Shown: positions 1-6,539 of the stretch, piece by piece | How positions within the stretch are numbered: the stretch's first letter is position 1 | How the letters are laid out: the number at the start of each line of letters is the position of its first letter | From: Caldilineae bacterium | GTDB taxonomy: Bacteria; Chloroflexota; Anaerolineae; J102 | NCBI GenBank assembly: GCA_003694905.1 | Contig: RFJM01000504.1 | Span: 1-7,929 of the forward strand | Direction of reading: 5' to 3' | Length of the DNA: 7,929 nt | The notes under the pieces: model-generated | Told to the model about the DNA's origin: nothing | What the model saw: only the letters and a program-made list of their open reading frames with translations | Database searches by the model: none | Program-made: the position numbers and the translations under genes

Positions 1-156
1 CTGAATCCGGTCAGGGGCCAGAACAATGTGCAGGGTTGTTCCGATGTGGGCGGGCTGCCCAATGTCGTTCACCGGCTGATAGCCGGGATACACATTGGGC
101 AGCCCGCCCACATCGGAACAACCCTGGACATTGTTCTGGCCCCTGAGCGGATTCAG
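1..156. repeat. Near-perfect 65-bp inverted repeat (fold-back) at the window edge
   Basis: Bases 1-65 are the reverse complement of 92-156 with only two mismatches (10 against 147, 30 against 127). The 26-base centre (66-91) contains a small perfect hairpin, CCGGCT-GAT-AGCCGG (72-86). The right arm and centre encode a normal FdhA segment on the minus strand. The left arm read on the plus strand encodes the same segment again (NNVQGCSDVGGLPN), with one Leu-to-Val change and one silent change. A conserved enzyme core would not naturally continue into its own antisense, so I infer a chimeric fold-back joint from assembly or amplification. A real inverted duplication is possible but less likely. 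Confidence 0.9.
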
Positions 157-1182
157 CCCCCCACCGTACTTCCCGATGTGCCCGCAGAGCATGGCCAGAT
201 TGACCAGCGCCGTGGCGTTGTCGGCACCGTGGGTGCTCTGGCTGATGCCCATCCCCCAGTAGATGGGCGCCGCGTTGGCGCGAGCGTAGAGCCGCGCCGC
301 CTGCCGGATCTTTTCGGCCGGAACGCCGCTTATCTCCTCGGCCCATTCCGGCGTGCACTCGGCCAGCGAATCCGCGTATTCGTCGAAGCCTTCGGTGTGC
401 CGGACGATGTAGTCGGCATCGTACAACTTCTCGGCAACGATGACATGGGCCATGGCCTGGAACACTACCACATCGGTACCGGGGCGCTGCTGCAACCACA
501 GGGTAGCGAAGTCTACCAGTTCGATACGCCTGGGGTCGATGACGATGAGCTTTGCCCCGCGCGCGACCGCCTTCTTCAGGCTGAGAGCAATGACCGGGTG
601 GGCGAAAGTCGTGTTGGAGCCCGTGACGATGAACACTTCCAGGTGCTCCATCTCGGCGATGCTGTTGGACATGGCAGCGGAGCCGATGGTCCGCATCAGT
701 CCTGCCACCGAGCCGGCATGACACAGGCGGGCGCAGTGGTCGATGTTGTTGGTGCCCAGGAGTCCACGCACCAGTTTCTGAAAGAGGTAGTTGTCTTCGT
801 TGGTGACTTTGGCGCTGCAATAAGTGCCAATGGCGTCCCCACCCGACTCCGCAACAACGCGCGCCAGTTGCGTCGCTACCAGGTCCAGCGCCTCGTCCCA
901 GCTTGCCTCGCGATAGTCCTCGGCCAGGGAGTTGGCCCGCCGCGCCTTGCCCGGTGTCGAGCCGGCCGCGATATCCTTGCGGATGAGGGGCTGTGTGAGC
1001 CGGGTAGGGTGGTGCACGAAGTCGGTGCCGAAACGGCCCTTCACGCACAGCTGGCCGTAATTGGGGGGCATCTCGAAATCCGCCGTGACGTTGACGATCT
1101 GCTCATCCTTGATGTGCAGCTGGATCTGGCAGCCGACGCCGCAGAAGGGACAGGTGGTGGGGACGATGCGGTCGGGGTTCAT
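1..1182 (-). CDS. fdhA: Formate dehydrogenase catalytic (alpha) subunit, molybdopterin type, Cys form; 3' truncated
   Basis: Catalytic subunit that would oxidise formate to CO2 at a bis-MGD Mo or W centre in the cytoplasm. The N-terminus has the cubane motif C11-x2-C14-x3-C18-x27-C46, followed by Lys48, the lysine this family uses in electron transfer. The metal-ligand position reads RLCH (Cys154, His155; codon TGT at 723-721), so this is a cysteine rather than a selenocysteine enzyme. The family signature GGGLNPLRGQNNVQG lies near residues 346-360, then PNVYPGYQPVND. Family members have about 700 residues, so only about half is visible. ATG at 1182 overlaps the upstream stop (ATGA), and the strong site GAGGTGA (1192-1186) fixes the start. 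The frame stays open to base 1, but residues after about 373 are translated from the inverted repeat at the window edge and are probably not real protein. No signal peptide or N-terminal ferredoxin domain is present; the latter is the separate upstream gene. Confidence 0.93.
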   Translation of the reverse strand, partial: MNPDRIVPTTCPFCGVGCQIQLHIKDEQIVNVTADFEMPPNYGQLCVKGRFGTDFVHHPTRLTQPLIRKDIAAGSTPGKARRANSLAEDYREASWDEALDLVATQLARVVAESGGDAIGTYCSAKVTNEDNYLFQKLVRGLLGTNNIDHCARLCHAGSVAGLMRTIGSAAMSNSIAEMEHLEVFIVTGSNTTFAHPVIALSLKKAVARGAKLIVIDPRRIELVDFATLWLQQRPGTDVVVFQAMAHVIVAEKLYDADYIVRHTEGFDEYADSLAECTPEWAEEISGVPAEKIRQAARLYARANAAPIYWGMGISQSTHGADNATALVNLAMLCGHIGKYGGGLNPLRGQNNVQGCSDVGGLPNVYPGYQPVNDIGQPAHIGTTLHIVLAPDRIQ

Positions 1183-1850
1183 GAGTCACCTCGCAGTTCC
1201 AGTTCGTAGAGCCGCTTGCCTTTGAGCGCGCCGGTAGGGCACACGCCAACGCAATTGCCGCAGAAAACACAGGTGGTTTCCTTCATGCCCAGGTTAAAGA
1301 AGGTGGCGATTTCGGTATCGAAGCCGCGATGGTTGAAACCCAGAGCAAAGGTGTGCTGCACATCCTCGGCGCAGACCTGTACACAACGCCAGCACAGGAT
1401 ACATTTGTCATAATCCCGAACGTAGAAGGGATTGTCGTCCTTCACGCCGCCGGTTTCCCTGCGCCGCGCCTCGGGGCCGAAACGGTCGGGGTCGGCATCG
1501 TATTCCTGCATCATGGCCTGGATCTCGGGTGCTTGCGAAAGATCTACGGCCGAGGCCAGCATCTCCAGCAGGGTGCGGCGGGCCGTACGCACGCGCCGGC
1601 TGTTGGTCTGGATGATGGCATTATCGGCCACGCGAGCGACGCAGGCCGGCACCAGCGTGCGCGCACCCCGCCACTCCACCACACAGATGCGGCAAACCGC
1701 ATTGGGCGTGAGCGCGTCGTGATAGCAGATGGTGGGGATCTCCACCCCGGCCAGGGCTGCGGCTTCGCGAATGGTGATATCGGGTGGGACCTGCAGTGAG
1801 CGTCCGTCGATCGTGATCCAGATGCGGTTGTTGTGGGAGGGTGTCGTCAT
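1179..1850 (-). CDS. HoxU / NuoG N-terminal-like ferredoxin subunit of NAD-linked formate dehydrogenase
   Basis: Electron-transfer subunit of 223 residues that would link FdhA to the NuoF-like diaphorase. An N-terminal plant-type [2Fe-2S] domain has Cys42, Cys53, Cys56 and Cys70. The C-terminal part holds two [4Fe-4S] motifs, C150-x2-C-x2-C-x3-C160 and C194-x2-C-x2-C-x3-C204-P. Between them (about 92-130), NuoG and HoxU proteins usually carry a His-Cys motif (HxxxCxxCxxxxxC) for a further cluster. Here that stretch (around LASAVDLSQAPEIQ) has no Cys or His, so that cluster is absent. ATG at 1850 begins 34 bp after the nuoF stop and gives an N-terminus just ahead of the ferredoxin fold. An in-frame ATG at 1931 would extend into the nuoF end with a proline-rich, unconserved tail. 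No clear Shine-Dalgarno precedes 1850, so reinitiation after nuoF is likely. The stop overlaps the fdhA start. Confidence 0.9.
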   Translation of the reverse strand: MTTPSHNNRIWITIDGRSLQVPPDITIREAAALAGVEIPTICYHDALTPNAVCRICVVEWRGARTLVPACVARVADNAIIQTNSRRVRTARRTLLEMLASAVDLSQAPEIQAMMQEYDADPDRFGPEARRRETGGVKDDNPFYVRDYDKCILCWRCVQVCAEDVQHTFALGFNHRGFDTEIATFFNLGMKETTCVFCGNCVGVCPTGALKGKRLYELELRGDS

Positions 1851-1884
1851 GGCAAGGGATGTGGTGAGAGGAACGTCTTGAGCT

Positions 1885-3168
1885 TCAAGCCAGAGCTTCC
1901 TGCACCCCGGAGGGGGGACCAAAGCGGGCAAAATGACCGGTGGAAGGATCGAAGTCGAAACGTTTGAGCGCGGTGCGGATGGCGCTGTGGGCGGTCTGGC
2001 CCAGCCCGCAAATGCTGGCGTCGGTCATGGTCTGGCCCACTTCGCTCAGCAGCTGCAGATCGCCCGGCCGCAGGCGGTCTGCAGCCAGCCGTTCGATGAT
2101 CTCGAGCTGACGCTGCGTGCCGAGCTGGCAGGGATAGCACTTGCCGCAGGATTCGTGGGCGAAGAAGCGGGCAATGCGCCGCAGCACAGCCTTCATATCC
2201 ACCGAGGTATCGAAGACAATGACTACGCCCGAACCCAGGGCAGCGTCGATCTCCCGCAGGGAGCCGAAGTCCATAAAGACATCGAGATCGTCTGCGGTGA
2301 CAAAGGTGCCCGCGGCGCCGCCCAGCAGTACCCCGCCCAACTCGCCACTGCCCGTGACCCCACCGCCGTAGTTATAGATGAGATCGTAGAGGGTGGTGCC
2401 CATGGGCGCTTCCACCAGGCCGGGGCGTCGTATCCGGCCGGAGAGGCAGTAGAGCTTAGGGCCGGGGGAATCCAGCGGTCCCATGGTACGGAACCAGTCG
2501 GGGCCGTGTTGCACCAACGGCAGGGCATTGATCAATGTCTCGACATTGTTGATCAGGGTCGGCCGCCCGAACAGTCCCACCTGCGTGGGGAAGGGGGGCT
2601 TGATGCGCGGGAACCCGCGCTTGCCTTCGATGCTTTCGAACAGGGCCGTTTCTTCACCGCAAATGTAGGCCCCCGCACCCCGCCGCACTTCGATATCCAG
2701 AGGATAGCGCCTGTCCAGGATCCGCTCTCCCAGCATGCCGGCCTGATAGCAGGCATCAACTGCATTCTGCACGCGCGTGATGGCCAGCGGATATTCACCG
2801 CGGATGTAGATGTAGGCCTGGTGGGCGCCCACAGCGTAGGAGGCGATGATTACCCCCTCCACCAAGGAGAAAGGATCGCCTTCCATAATGATACGGTCCT
2901 TGAAGGTGCCCGGCTCCGACTCATCGGCATTGGCCACCACATACTTGGGTCCCGGTTCTGTGCTCACCGCCTTCCACTTGATCCCGGCAGGAAAAGCAGC
3001 GCCGCCGCGTCCCAGGACGTTCGCCTGCGTCACGATGTCGATGATGGCATCGGGGCCCAACGCCAGTGCCCTTTTCAGCGCCTGAAAACCACCGTGGGCC
3101 ACGTAGTCATCCAGACTCGTGGGATCCACCTTACCTATCCGGGCCGTGAGAATGGGGCGATAGCTCAT
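1885..3168 (-). CDS. nuoF-like: NuoF/HoxF-like NADH-binding FMN and [4Fe-4S] subunit
   Basis: Diaphorase subunit of 427 residues that would pass formate-derived electrons through FMN to NAD+. Visible family motifs are GRGGAAFPAG (53-62, FMN/NADH glycine loop), NADESEPGTFKDR (80-92), GAGAYICGEETAL (164-176) and NNVET (207-211). The [4Fe-4S] ligands are C341-x2-C344-x2-C347 and C387 (SICGLG). The length matches plain NuoF. It has neither the N-terminal thioredoxin-like [2Fe-2S] domain nor the C-terminal two-cluster ferredoxin domain seen in electron-bifurcating HydB/HylB-type subunits, so simple NAD+ reduction is the more likely job (inference). ATG at 3168 overlaps the nuoE stop by ATGA and is preceded by a purine-rich GGGGGGAAAG. 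Paralogy with respiratory complex I is ruled out by the fdhA neighbour and the absence of membrane-subunit genes. Confidence 0.95.
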   Translation of the reverse strand: MSYRPILTARIGKVDPTSLDDYVAHGGFQALKRALALGPDAIIDIVTQANVLGRGGAAFPAGIKWKAVSTEPGPKYVVANADESEPGTFKDRIIMEGDPFSLVEGVIIASYAVGAHQAYIYIRGEYPLAITRVQNAVDACYQAGMLGERILDRRYPLDIEVRRGAGAYICGEETALFESIEGKRGFPRIKPPFPTQVGLFGRPTLINNVETLINALPLVQHGPDWFRTMGPLDSPGPKLYCLSGRIRRPGLVEAPMGTTLYDLIYNYGGGVTGSGELGGVLLGGAAGTFVTADDLDVFMDFGSLREIDAALGSGVVIVFDTSVDMKAVLRRIARFFAHESCGKCYPCQLGTQRQLEIIERLAADRLRPGDLQLLSEVGQTMTDASICGLGQTAHSAIRTALKRFDFDPSTGHFARFGPPSGVQEALA

Positions 3169-3653
3169 GGCTTTCCCCCCAACAGGTCTGCGATCTGCTC
3201 CGGCGTCACGTGGCCATACCCTTCATCATCGATCATGAGGAAGGGGGCCTGTTCGCAGCGCCCCAGACAGGGATGTATTTCCAGCGTCCAGGCACCGTCC
3301 TCGGTGGTGCCCCCACCTTCATCCACCCGCAGCCGTGTGGCACAGGCTCGGATAATCGCCTCGCTTCCGGCCAGGTAGCAGGGCACGTCATCGCACACCC
3401 GGATGATGCGCCGGCCTACGGGCCGATTGTAGAAGAGGGTGTAGAACTCGATGACCTCGTGAATCTGCACTAAGGGCACACGCAGGCTTTGGCCGATCGC
3501 GGCGCAGATTTCCGGGTCCAGCCAGCCCGTGATGGCCTGGACCTCATGAAGGCAGGGCAATAGGGCGCTCCGCCCTTTACCCTGGTACCGCGCCAGGACG
3601 GTCTCAACGGCCGCCAGCTGTTGAGGGGTCAATGTGTGTGTGGCGTCCTTCAT
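3165..3653 (-). CDS. nuoE-like: NuoE-like thioredoxin-fold [2Fe-2S] subunit
   Basis: Small diaphorase subunit of 162 residues, close to the usual NuoE length. The N-terminal helical part includes LPCLHEVQAITGWLDP (32-47). The thioredoxin-like C-terminal half carries the [2Fe-2S] ligands Cys87 and Cys92 (RVCDDVPC) and Cys129 and Cys133 (HPCLGRC), the family pattern C-x4-C ... C-x3-C. It pairs with the NuoF-like subunit, to which it is translationally coupled by a 4-base stop/start overlap. It is the first gene of the formate dehydrogenase operon. ATG at 3653 is preceded by GAGG with a 5-base spacing, which supports this start. Confidence 0.94.
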   Translation of the reverse strand: MKDATHTLTPQQLAAVETVLARYQGKGRSALLPCLHEVQAITGWLDPEICAAIGQSLRVPLVQIHEVIEFYTLFYNRPVGRRIIRVCDDVPCYLAGSEAIIRACATRLRVDEGGGTTEDGAWTLEIHPCLGRCEQAPFLMIDDEGYGHVTPEQIADLLGGKP

Positions 3654-3697
3654 AATAGCCTCATTAAACCACGTTTGAGAGAGATGAGCAGTGGGGA

Positions 3698-3725
3698 AGA
3701 ATACAGCATGAGGGGATGATCACAA
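3698..3725 (-). promoter_or_regulatory. Weak candidate sigma-70 promoter for the fdh operon
   Basis: On the minus strand, TTGTGA (3725-3720) and TATTCT (3703-3698) are separated by 16 bases. Each matches the consensus at 4 of 6 positions. Transcription would begin near 3691, giving a leader of about 38 bases before the nuoE-like ATG. Matches this weak are common by chance, so the call rests mostly on its position. Confidence 0.3.
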
Positions 3726-4111
3726 AATTCGCGTTTCAGTGCAGCCGCCACTTTGGGGATCACCGGCCGCTCTGCGGCCCAATCACTCATACGTGCGCAG
3801 ACCTCTGCAACCCTCCTCCTCGGGCCATCAGGATGCGGCTGTCATCCCCATGCCGGCCAGGGTGGGCGTGGGCGGTGTCTCGAAGGCCCCACGACAGCGA
3901 GCCCGTGCGCGGCCGCAGCGGCCGCCATGCCCTGCCGTGCGCACATCCAGCGGAATAAGCTCACCGCCTGGGGGCCAGGGCCGGCGACGGACTGGAAGCC
4001 CGACCTACAAGCGGCTGAGTGCCACTCTGTGCTCTTACAAGACCTTTTGGCCAAACGCAAGCAGGCTCAGGGCCAAGACACTGCAACAGTTTAGTCGGTA
4101 TGTAGCGCGGT

Positions 4112-4231
4112 GGCTGGCTTACTGGAAGTCAGCCCTTTCGGGCCTTCGGCCAGAGGCCAGCCTACGCTAGCCTGATAACCGTCGGAGCAGGCCGACGGCT
4201 GGTGCAGCCTGTAGAGGCCGAGTTTACTCGG
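4112..4231 (+). other. Cluster of perfect hairpins; possible structured RNA or repeat remnant
   Basis: Consecutive stems can be drawn: GGCTGGCTT/AAGTCAGCC (4112-4120 with 4126-4134, one G.U on the plus strand), GCCC-TTTC-GGGC (4132-4143, sharing its first bases with the first stem), GGCC-AGA-GGCC (4148-4158), CCGTCGG/CCGACGG (4179-4185 with 4192-4198) and CCGAGT-TT-ACTCGG (4218-4231). Some arms have alternative partners: GGCTGGC at 4112 also pairs with GCCAGCC at 4156-4162, and GGCTG at 4197 pairs with CAGCC at 4205. The cluster lies upstream of the strong promoter at 4308, so it is not in that promoter's leader. It matches no RNA family I recognise. The strand is assigned only from the G.U pair and is uncertain. 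Confidence 0.35.
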
Positions 4232-4307
4232 CGCAATGCACGATCTGCCAACAGCCAGCGCGAGCCACCGACCGAAGTGTTACAGTGTCCCAGGGCCAAG
4301 AAACCTA

Positions 4308-4336
4308 TTGACAGGGTGCAAAGTACCTGCTAAAAT
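4308..4336 (+). promoter_or_regulatory. Strong sigma-70-type promoter for the aldolase operon
   Basis: A perfect -35 hexamer TTGACA (4308-4313) is followed by exactly 17 bases and a near-consensus -10 TAAAAT (4331-4336). An extended -10 TG dinucleotide lies at 4328-4329 (TGCTAAAAT). Transcription would start at about 4342-4344, inside the palindrome that follows, leaving a leader of roughly 55 bases before the aldolase ATG at 4397. Confidence 0.85.
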
Positions 4337-4356
4337 GGTTGCATACGTATGCAACC
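4337..4356 (+). promoter_or_regulatory. Probable LacI-family operator (perfect 20-bp palindrome)
   Basis: GGTTGCATACGTATGCAACC is perfectly self-complementary and begins one base after the -10 hexamer, so it covers the expected transcription start. LacI-family operators are even-length palindromes with a central CpG that is kinked by the hinge-helix leucine, and this site has both properties. The regulator gene at 6540 in the same operon retains that leucine (Leu56). Repression by blocking initiation, with autoregulation and release by a metabolite, is inferred. Confidence 0.85.
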
Positions 4357-4396
4357 GTGATGCCTCCCCGGACTCGTCTCACGCACCCACTCTACC

Positions 4397-5194
4397 ATGC
4401 GTGATAATCACCTCCTTTCACTCTGGAAGGCCGACAAACCGGCCATCAACGGCTGGCTGCATATCCCTTCCTCCTGGTCCGCAGAACTCATGGCGCACCA
4501 GGGATTTGACAGCTTGACGGTGGACATGGAACATGGCATGGCCGACTTCCAGACGGCATTGACCATGTTCCAGGCCATTTCGACGACCCATGTCACGCCG
4601 CTGGCGCGTGTGACGTGGCACGATCCGGGGCTGATGATGCGATTGCTGGATGCAGGGTGTATGGGGATCATCTGTCCGATGGTAAACAACCGCGAGCAGG
4701 CGGAGCGTTTTGTGGGCGCCTGCCGCTACCATCCTCAGGGATACCGCAGTCTGGGGCCTACGCGCGCCAGGGTCTACGCCGGCGCCGACTATGCGGACCA
4801 TGCCAACGAGGCCGTGATCACTCTGGCCATGGTGGAGACTGCCGAGGCTTTGGCCAACCTGGAAGAGATCTGCAGTACGCCCGGCCTGACCGGCGTGTAT
4901 GTGGGGCCTGGGGATCTCAGCCTGAGCCTGGGCGGCACGCAGCGGGTCGATCCCACCGAACCCCTGCTGGTGGAAGCGCTGGATGCTATCCTGGCGGCCT
5001 GTCGCCGCCACGGCATCGTCGCCGGTCTGCACACCAACGATCCGCAATATGCCCGAGGTGCTATCGAGAAGGGTTTTCGGTTTGTCACTTTGATGACCGA
5101 TTCCACCATACTGGCAACGTATGCAAAACAGTTGGTCACCGCCGTCCGCGCTGACTCACAGGCTACGGCGGAGGTGCCTGACTCTCCTTACTGA
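4397..5194 (+). CDS. HpcH/HpaI-family class II pyruvate aldolase
   Basis: Probable divalent-metal-dependent aldolase of 265 residues in the TIM-barrel HpcH/HpaI family, whose members reversibly split 2-keto-3-deoxy or 4-hydroxy-2-keto acids into pyruvate and an aldehyde. Visible signatures are DMEHG (43-47, with His46 at the family's catalytic base position), Arg71 in LARVTW (pyruvate binding), LLDAGCMGIICPMV (83-96), RYHPQGYRSLGPTRA (110-124), Glu147 (metal ligand, MVETAEAL) and Asp173 in YVGPGDLSLSLG (168-179, metal ligand). The N-terminus (MRDNHLLSLW...NGWL) aligns in style with a family subgroup, supporting ATG at 4397 although no good Shine-Dalgarno precedes it. It is the first gene of the promoter/operator-controlled operon, 40 bp before the HisD-like gene. 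The exact substrate is unknown; annotation as 2-keto-3-deoxy-L-rhamnonate or HpaI aldolase would go beyond the evidence. Confidence 0.9.
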   Translation: MRDNHLLSLWKADKPAINGWLHIPSSWSAELMAHQGFDSLTVDMEHGMADFQTALTMFQAISTTHVTPLARVTWHDPGLMMRLLDAGCMGIICPMVNNREQAERFVGACRYHPQGYRSLGPTRARVYAGADYADHANEAVITLAMVETAEALANLEEICSTPGLTGVYVGPGDLSLSLGGTQRVDPTEPLLVEALDAILAACRRHGIVAGLHTNDPQYARGAIEKGFRFVTLMTDSTILATYAKQLVTAVRADSQATAEVPDSPY

Positions 5195-5234
5195 TTGACT
5201 GCCCCTTTTCCTCCCAACTTCAGGAGCGCCGTTC

Positions 5235-6518
5235 ATGGCCGTTCGTTACATCAAGCAAGGTATCAGCGAGCAGGCATCGCGTGAGGCCGATGCCAGGGTA
5301 AGAGCTGTCGTTGAGAACATCCTGGCCGACATCGAGGCGCGCGGCGATGTTGCAGTACGCGAGCTGTCGGAACGCTTCGATAACTGGTCGCCTCCAAGCT
5401 TTCGGCTTACGACCGCCGAGATCGAGGAAATCGTCGGCTCATTGCCCCAGAGGACCGTTGAAGACATCCAGTTTGCCCAGGCGCAGGTGCGCAACTTCGC
5501 CCAGATCCAACGTCAGGCCCTGCAAGATGTGGAGGTCGAGACATTGCCTGGCGTGATCCTCGGCCACAAGAATATCCCGGTGAACAGCGTGGGGTGCTAC
5601 GTACCGGGTGGCCGTTATCCCATGGTTGCCTCGGCTCATATGAGCGTGGTTACGGCCAAGGTTGCGGGAGTCTCCCGCATCGTCGCCTGCACCCCACCTG
5701 TGCAGGGAAAGCCGCCCGCAGCGACGGTGGCGGCCATGTACTTCGGCGGCGCTGACGAGATCTACATCCTGGGGGGTGTGCAGGCGGTTGCAGCCATGGC
5801 CCTGGGCACGGAGACCATCCGACCCGTAGACATGCTGGTGGGGCCTGGCAACATGTATGTGGCCGAGGCGAAACGCCAGTTGTTCGGCCGCGTGGGCATT
5901 GACCTCTTCGCCGGCCCCACCGAGGTCTTGGTCATCGCCGACCACACCGCCGATGCCGAGATGTGCGCCACTGACCTTTTGGGCCAGGCCGAACACGGTC
6001 CCACCTCCCCTGCCATCCTGCTCACCACAGACGAGCAGCTTGCTTACGACACCCTGGCCGAGATCGAACGCCAGCTGCAGACGCTGCCCACTGCGGACAT
6101 CGCCTCGGTCTCCTGGCGCGACTATGGGCAGGTCATCGTGGTTGATACCATAGAGGAACTGGTGCAGGAGGCCGACCGCATCGCCTGCGAACACGTGGAG
6201 GTGCTGACCGAGAACCCCCGCTACTTCTTGGAACACCTGACCAACTACGGTGCCCTATTCCTGGGACCGGAGACCAACGTCGCTTACGGCGACAAAGTCA
6301 TCGGCACCAACCACACCTTGCCGACGCGAAAGGCAGCCCGCTATACGGGCGGGCTGTGGGTCGGCAAGTTCCTGAAGACGTGCACCTATCAACAGATCAC
6401 GCCTGAGGCCAGCGTCTATATCGGCGCCTATGGAGCTCGCCTGTGTGAACTCGAAGGCTTTCTCGGCCATAAGGCCCAGTGCGATCTGCGCCTTCGACGC
6501 TACGGTGAAGGCGGCTGA
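5235..6518 (+). CDS. Histidinol dehydrogenase-family paralogue, probable catabolic NAD-dependent alcohol dehydrogenase
   Basis: HisD-fold Zn-dependent dehydrogenase of 427 residues, full length. Residues corresponding to E. coli HisD are all kept at a constant offset of 7-8: zinc ligands Gln251, His254 (QAEHG), Asp353 and His412, catalytic Glu319-His320 (ACEHVE), His360 (GTNH) and Glu407. Other family blocks are YVPGG (122-126), GPGNMYVAEAKR (203-214) and GIDLFAGPTE (221-230). The segments GRYPMVASAHMS (126-137) and TRKAARYTGGLWVGKFLKT (364-382) resemble, from memory, HisD paralogues found in catabolic operons such as sulfopropanediol dehydrogenase HpsN, rather than biosynthetic HisD. No his biosynthesis gene is nearby; the neighbours are an aldolase, a LacI regulator and an SDR. 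It would oxidise an alcohol, probably via the aldehyde to the acid, using NAD+; the substrate is unknown. AGGAG (5222-5226) with 8-base spacing fixes the start. Confidence 0.88.
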   Translation: MAVRYIKQGISEQASREADARVRAVVENILADIEARGDVAVRELSERFDNWSPPSFRLTTAEIEEIVGSLPQRTVEDIQFAQAQVRNFAQIQRQALQDVEVETLPGVILGHKNIPVNSVGCYVPGGRYPMVASAHMSVVTAKVAGVSRIVACTPPVQGKPPAATVAAMYFGGADEIYILGGVQAVAAMALGTETIRPVDMLVGPGNMYVAEAKRQLFGRVGIDLFAGPTEVLVIADHTADAEMCATDLLGQAEHGPTSPAILLTTDEQLAYDTLAEIERQLQTLPTADIASVSWRDYGQVIVVDTIEELVQEADRIACEHVEVLTENPRYFLEHLTNYGALFLGPETNVAYGDKVIGTNHTLPTRKAARYTGGLWVGKFLKTCTYQQITPEASVYIGAYGARLCELEGFLGHKAQCDLRLRRYGEGG

Positions 6519-6539
6519 CCTCTGGCAGAAGGGACGGCT

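Larger units (their letters stand above)
3654..4307. other. Long non-coding gap between divergent operons
   Basis: I find no supportable gene in this stretch. Open frames exist on both strands, but their translations are rich in Pro, Arg, Ser and Gly, show no recognisable motif and lack convincing ribosome sites. Short perfect inverted repeats occur at 3765-3779 (GGCCGC-TCT-GCGGCC) and 3909-3925 (GCGGCCGC-A-GCGGCCGC), with a denser cluster at 4112-4231 listed separately. None is followed by a T-run, so I do not call terminators. I see no tRNA, CRISPR array or transposon end. Confidence 0.6.

Noticed and set aside
28..1209. 393-codon open frame on the plus strand opposite fdhA
   Set aside because: It is antisense to a gene with unmistakable FdhA motifs, its start lies in the artefactual left arm, and its product has no recognisable domain. 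Long antisense frames are common in GC-rich coding DNA.
1933..3378. 481-codon open frame on the plus strand opposite the nuoF-like and nuoE-like genes
   Set aside because: Same reasoning: the minus strand carries complete diaphorase motifs, and the antisense product shows no family signature.
3785..3798. Weak operator-like site CTCATACGTGCGCA upstream of the fdh operon
   Set aside because: It matches TGCATACGTATGCA at 10 of 14 positions. By a rough binomial estimate, such a match is expected by chance about once in four gaps of this length, so it is not evidence for shared control of the two operons.
3739..4170. 143-codon open frame in the gap, plus strand
   Set aside because: The product is rich in Pro, Arg, Ser and Gly with no domain, no convincing ribosome site, and it runs through the hairpin cluster.
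4179..4231. Possible Rho-independent terminators at the CCGTCGG/CCGACGG and CCGAGT/ACTCGG stems
   Set aside because: Neither stem is followed by a T-run on either strand, and no gene ends just upstream.
4112..4260. tRNA or known riboswitch in the hairpin cluster
   Set aside because: There is no T-loop GGTTCGAATCC-like box, no acceptor-stem closure, and none of the conserved riboswitch cores that I know.
5109..5128. Second operator-like half site inside the aldolase gene (ACGTATGCAA at 5117-5126)
   Set aside because: It matches the right half of the 4337-4356 palindrome well, but the left half matches at only 4 of 10 positions. It encodes ordinary protein, so it is probably coincidence, though an auxiliary intragenic operator is not excluded.
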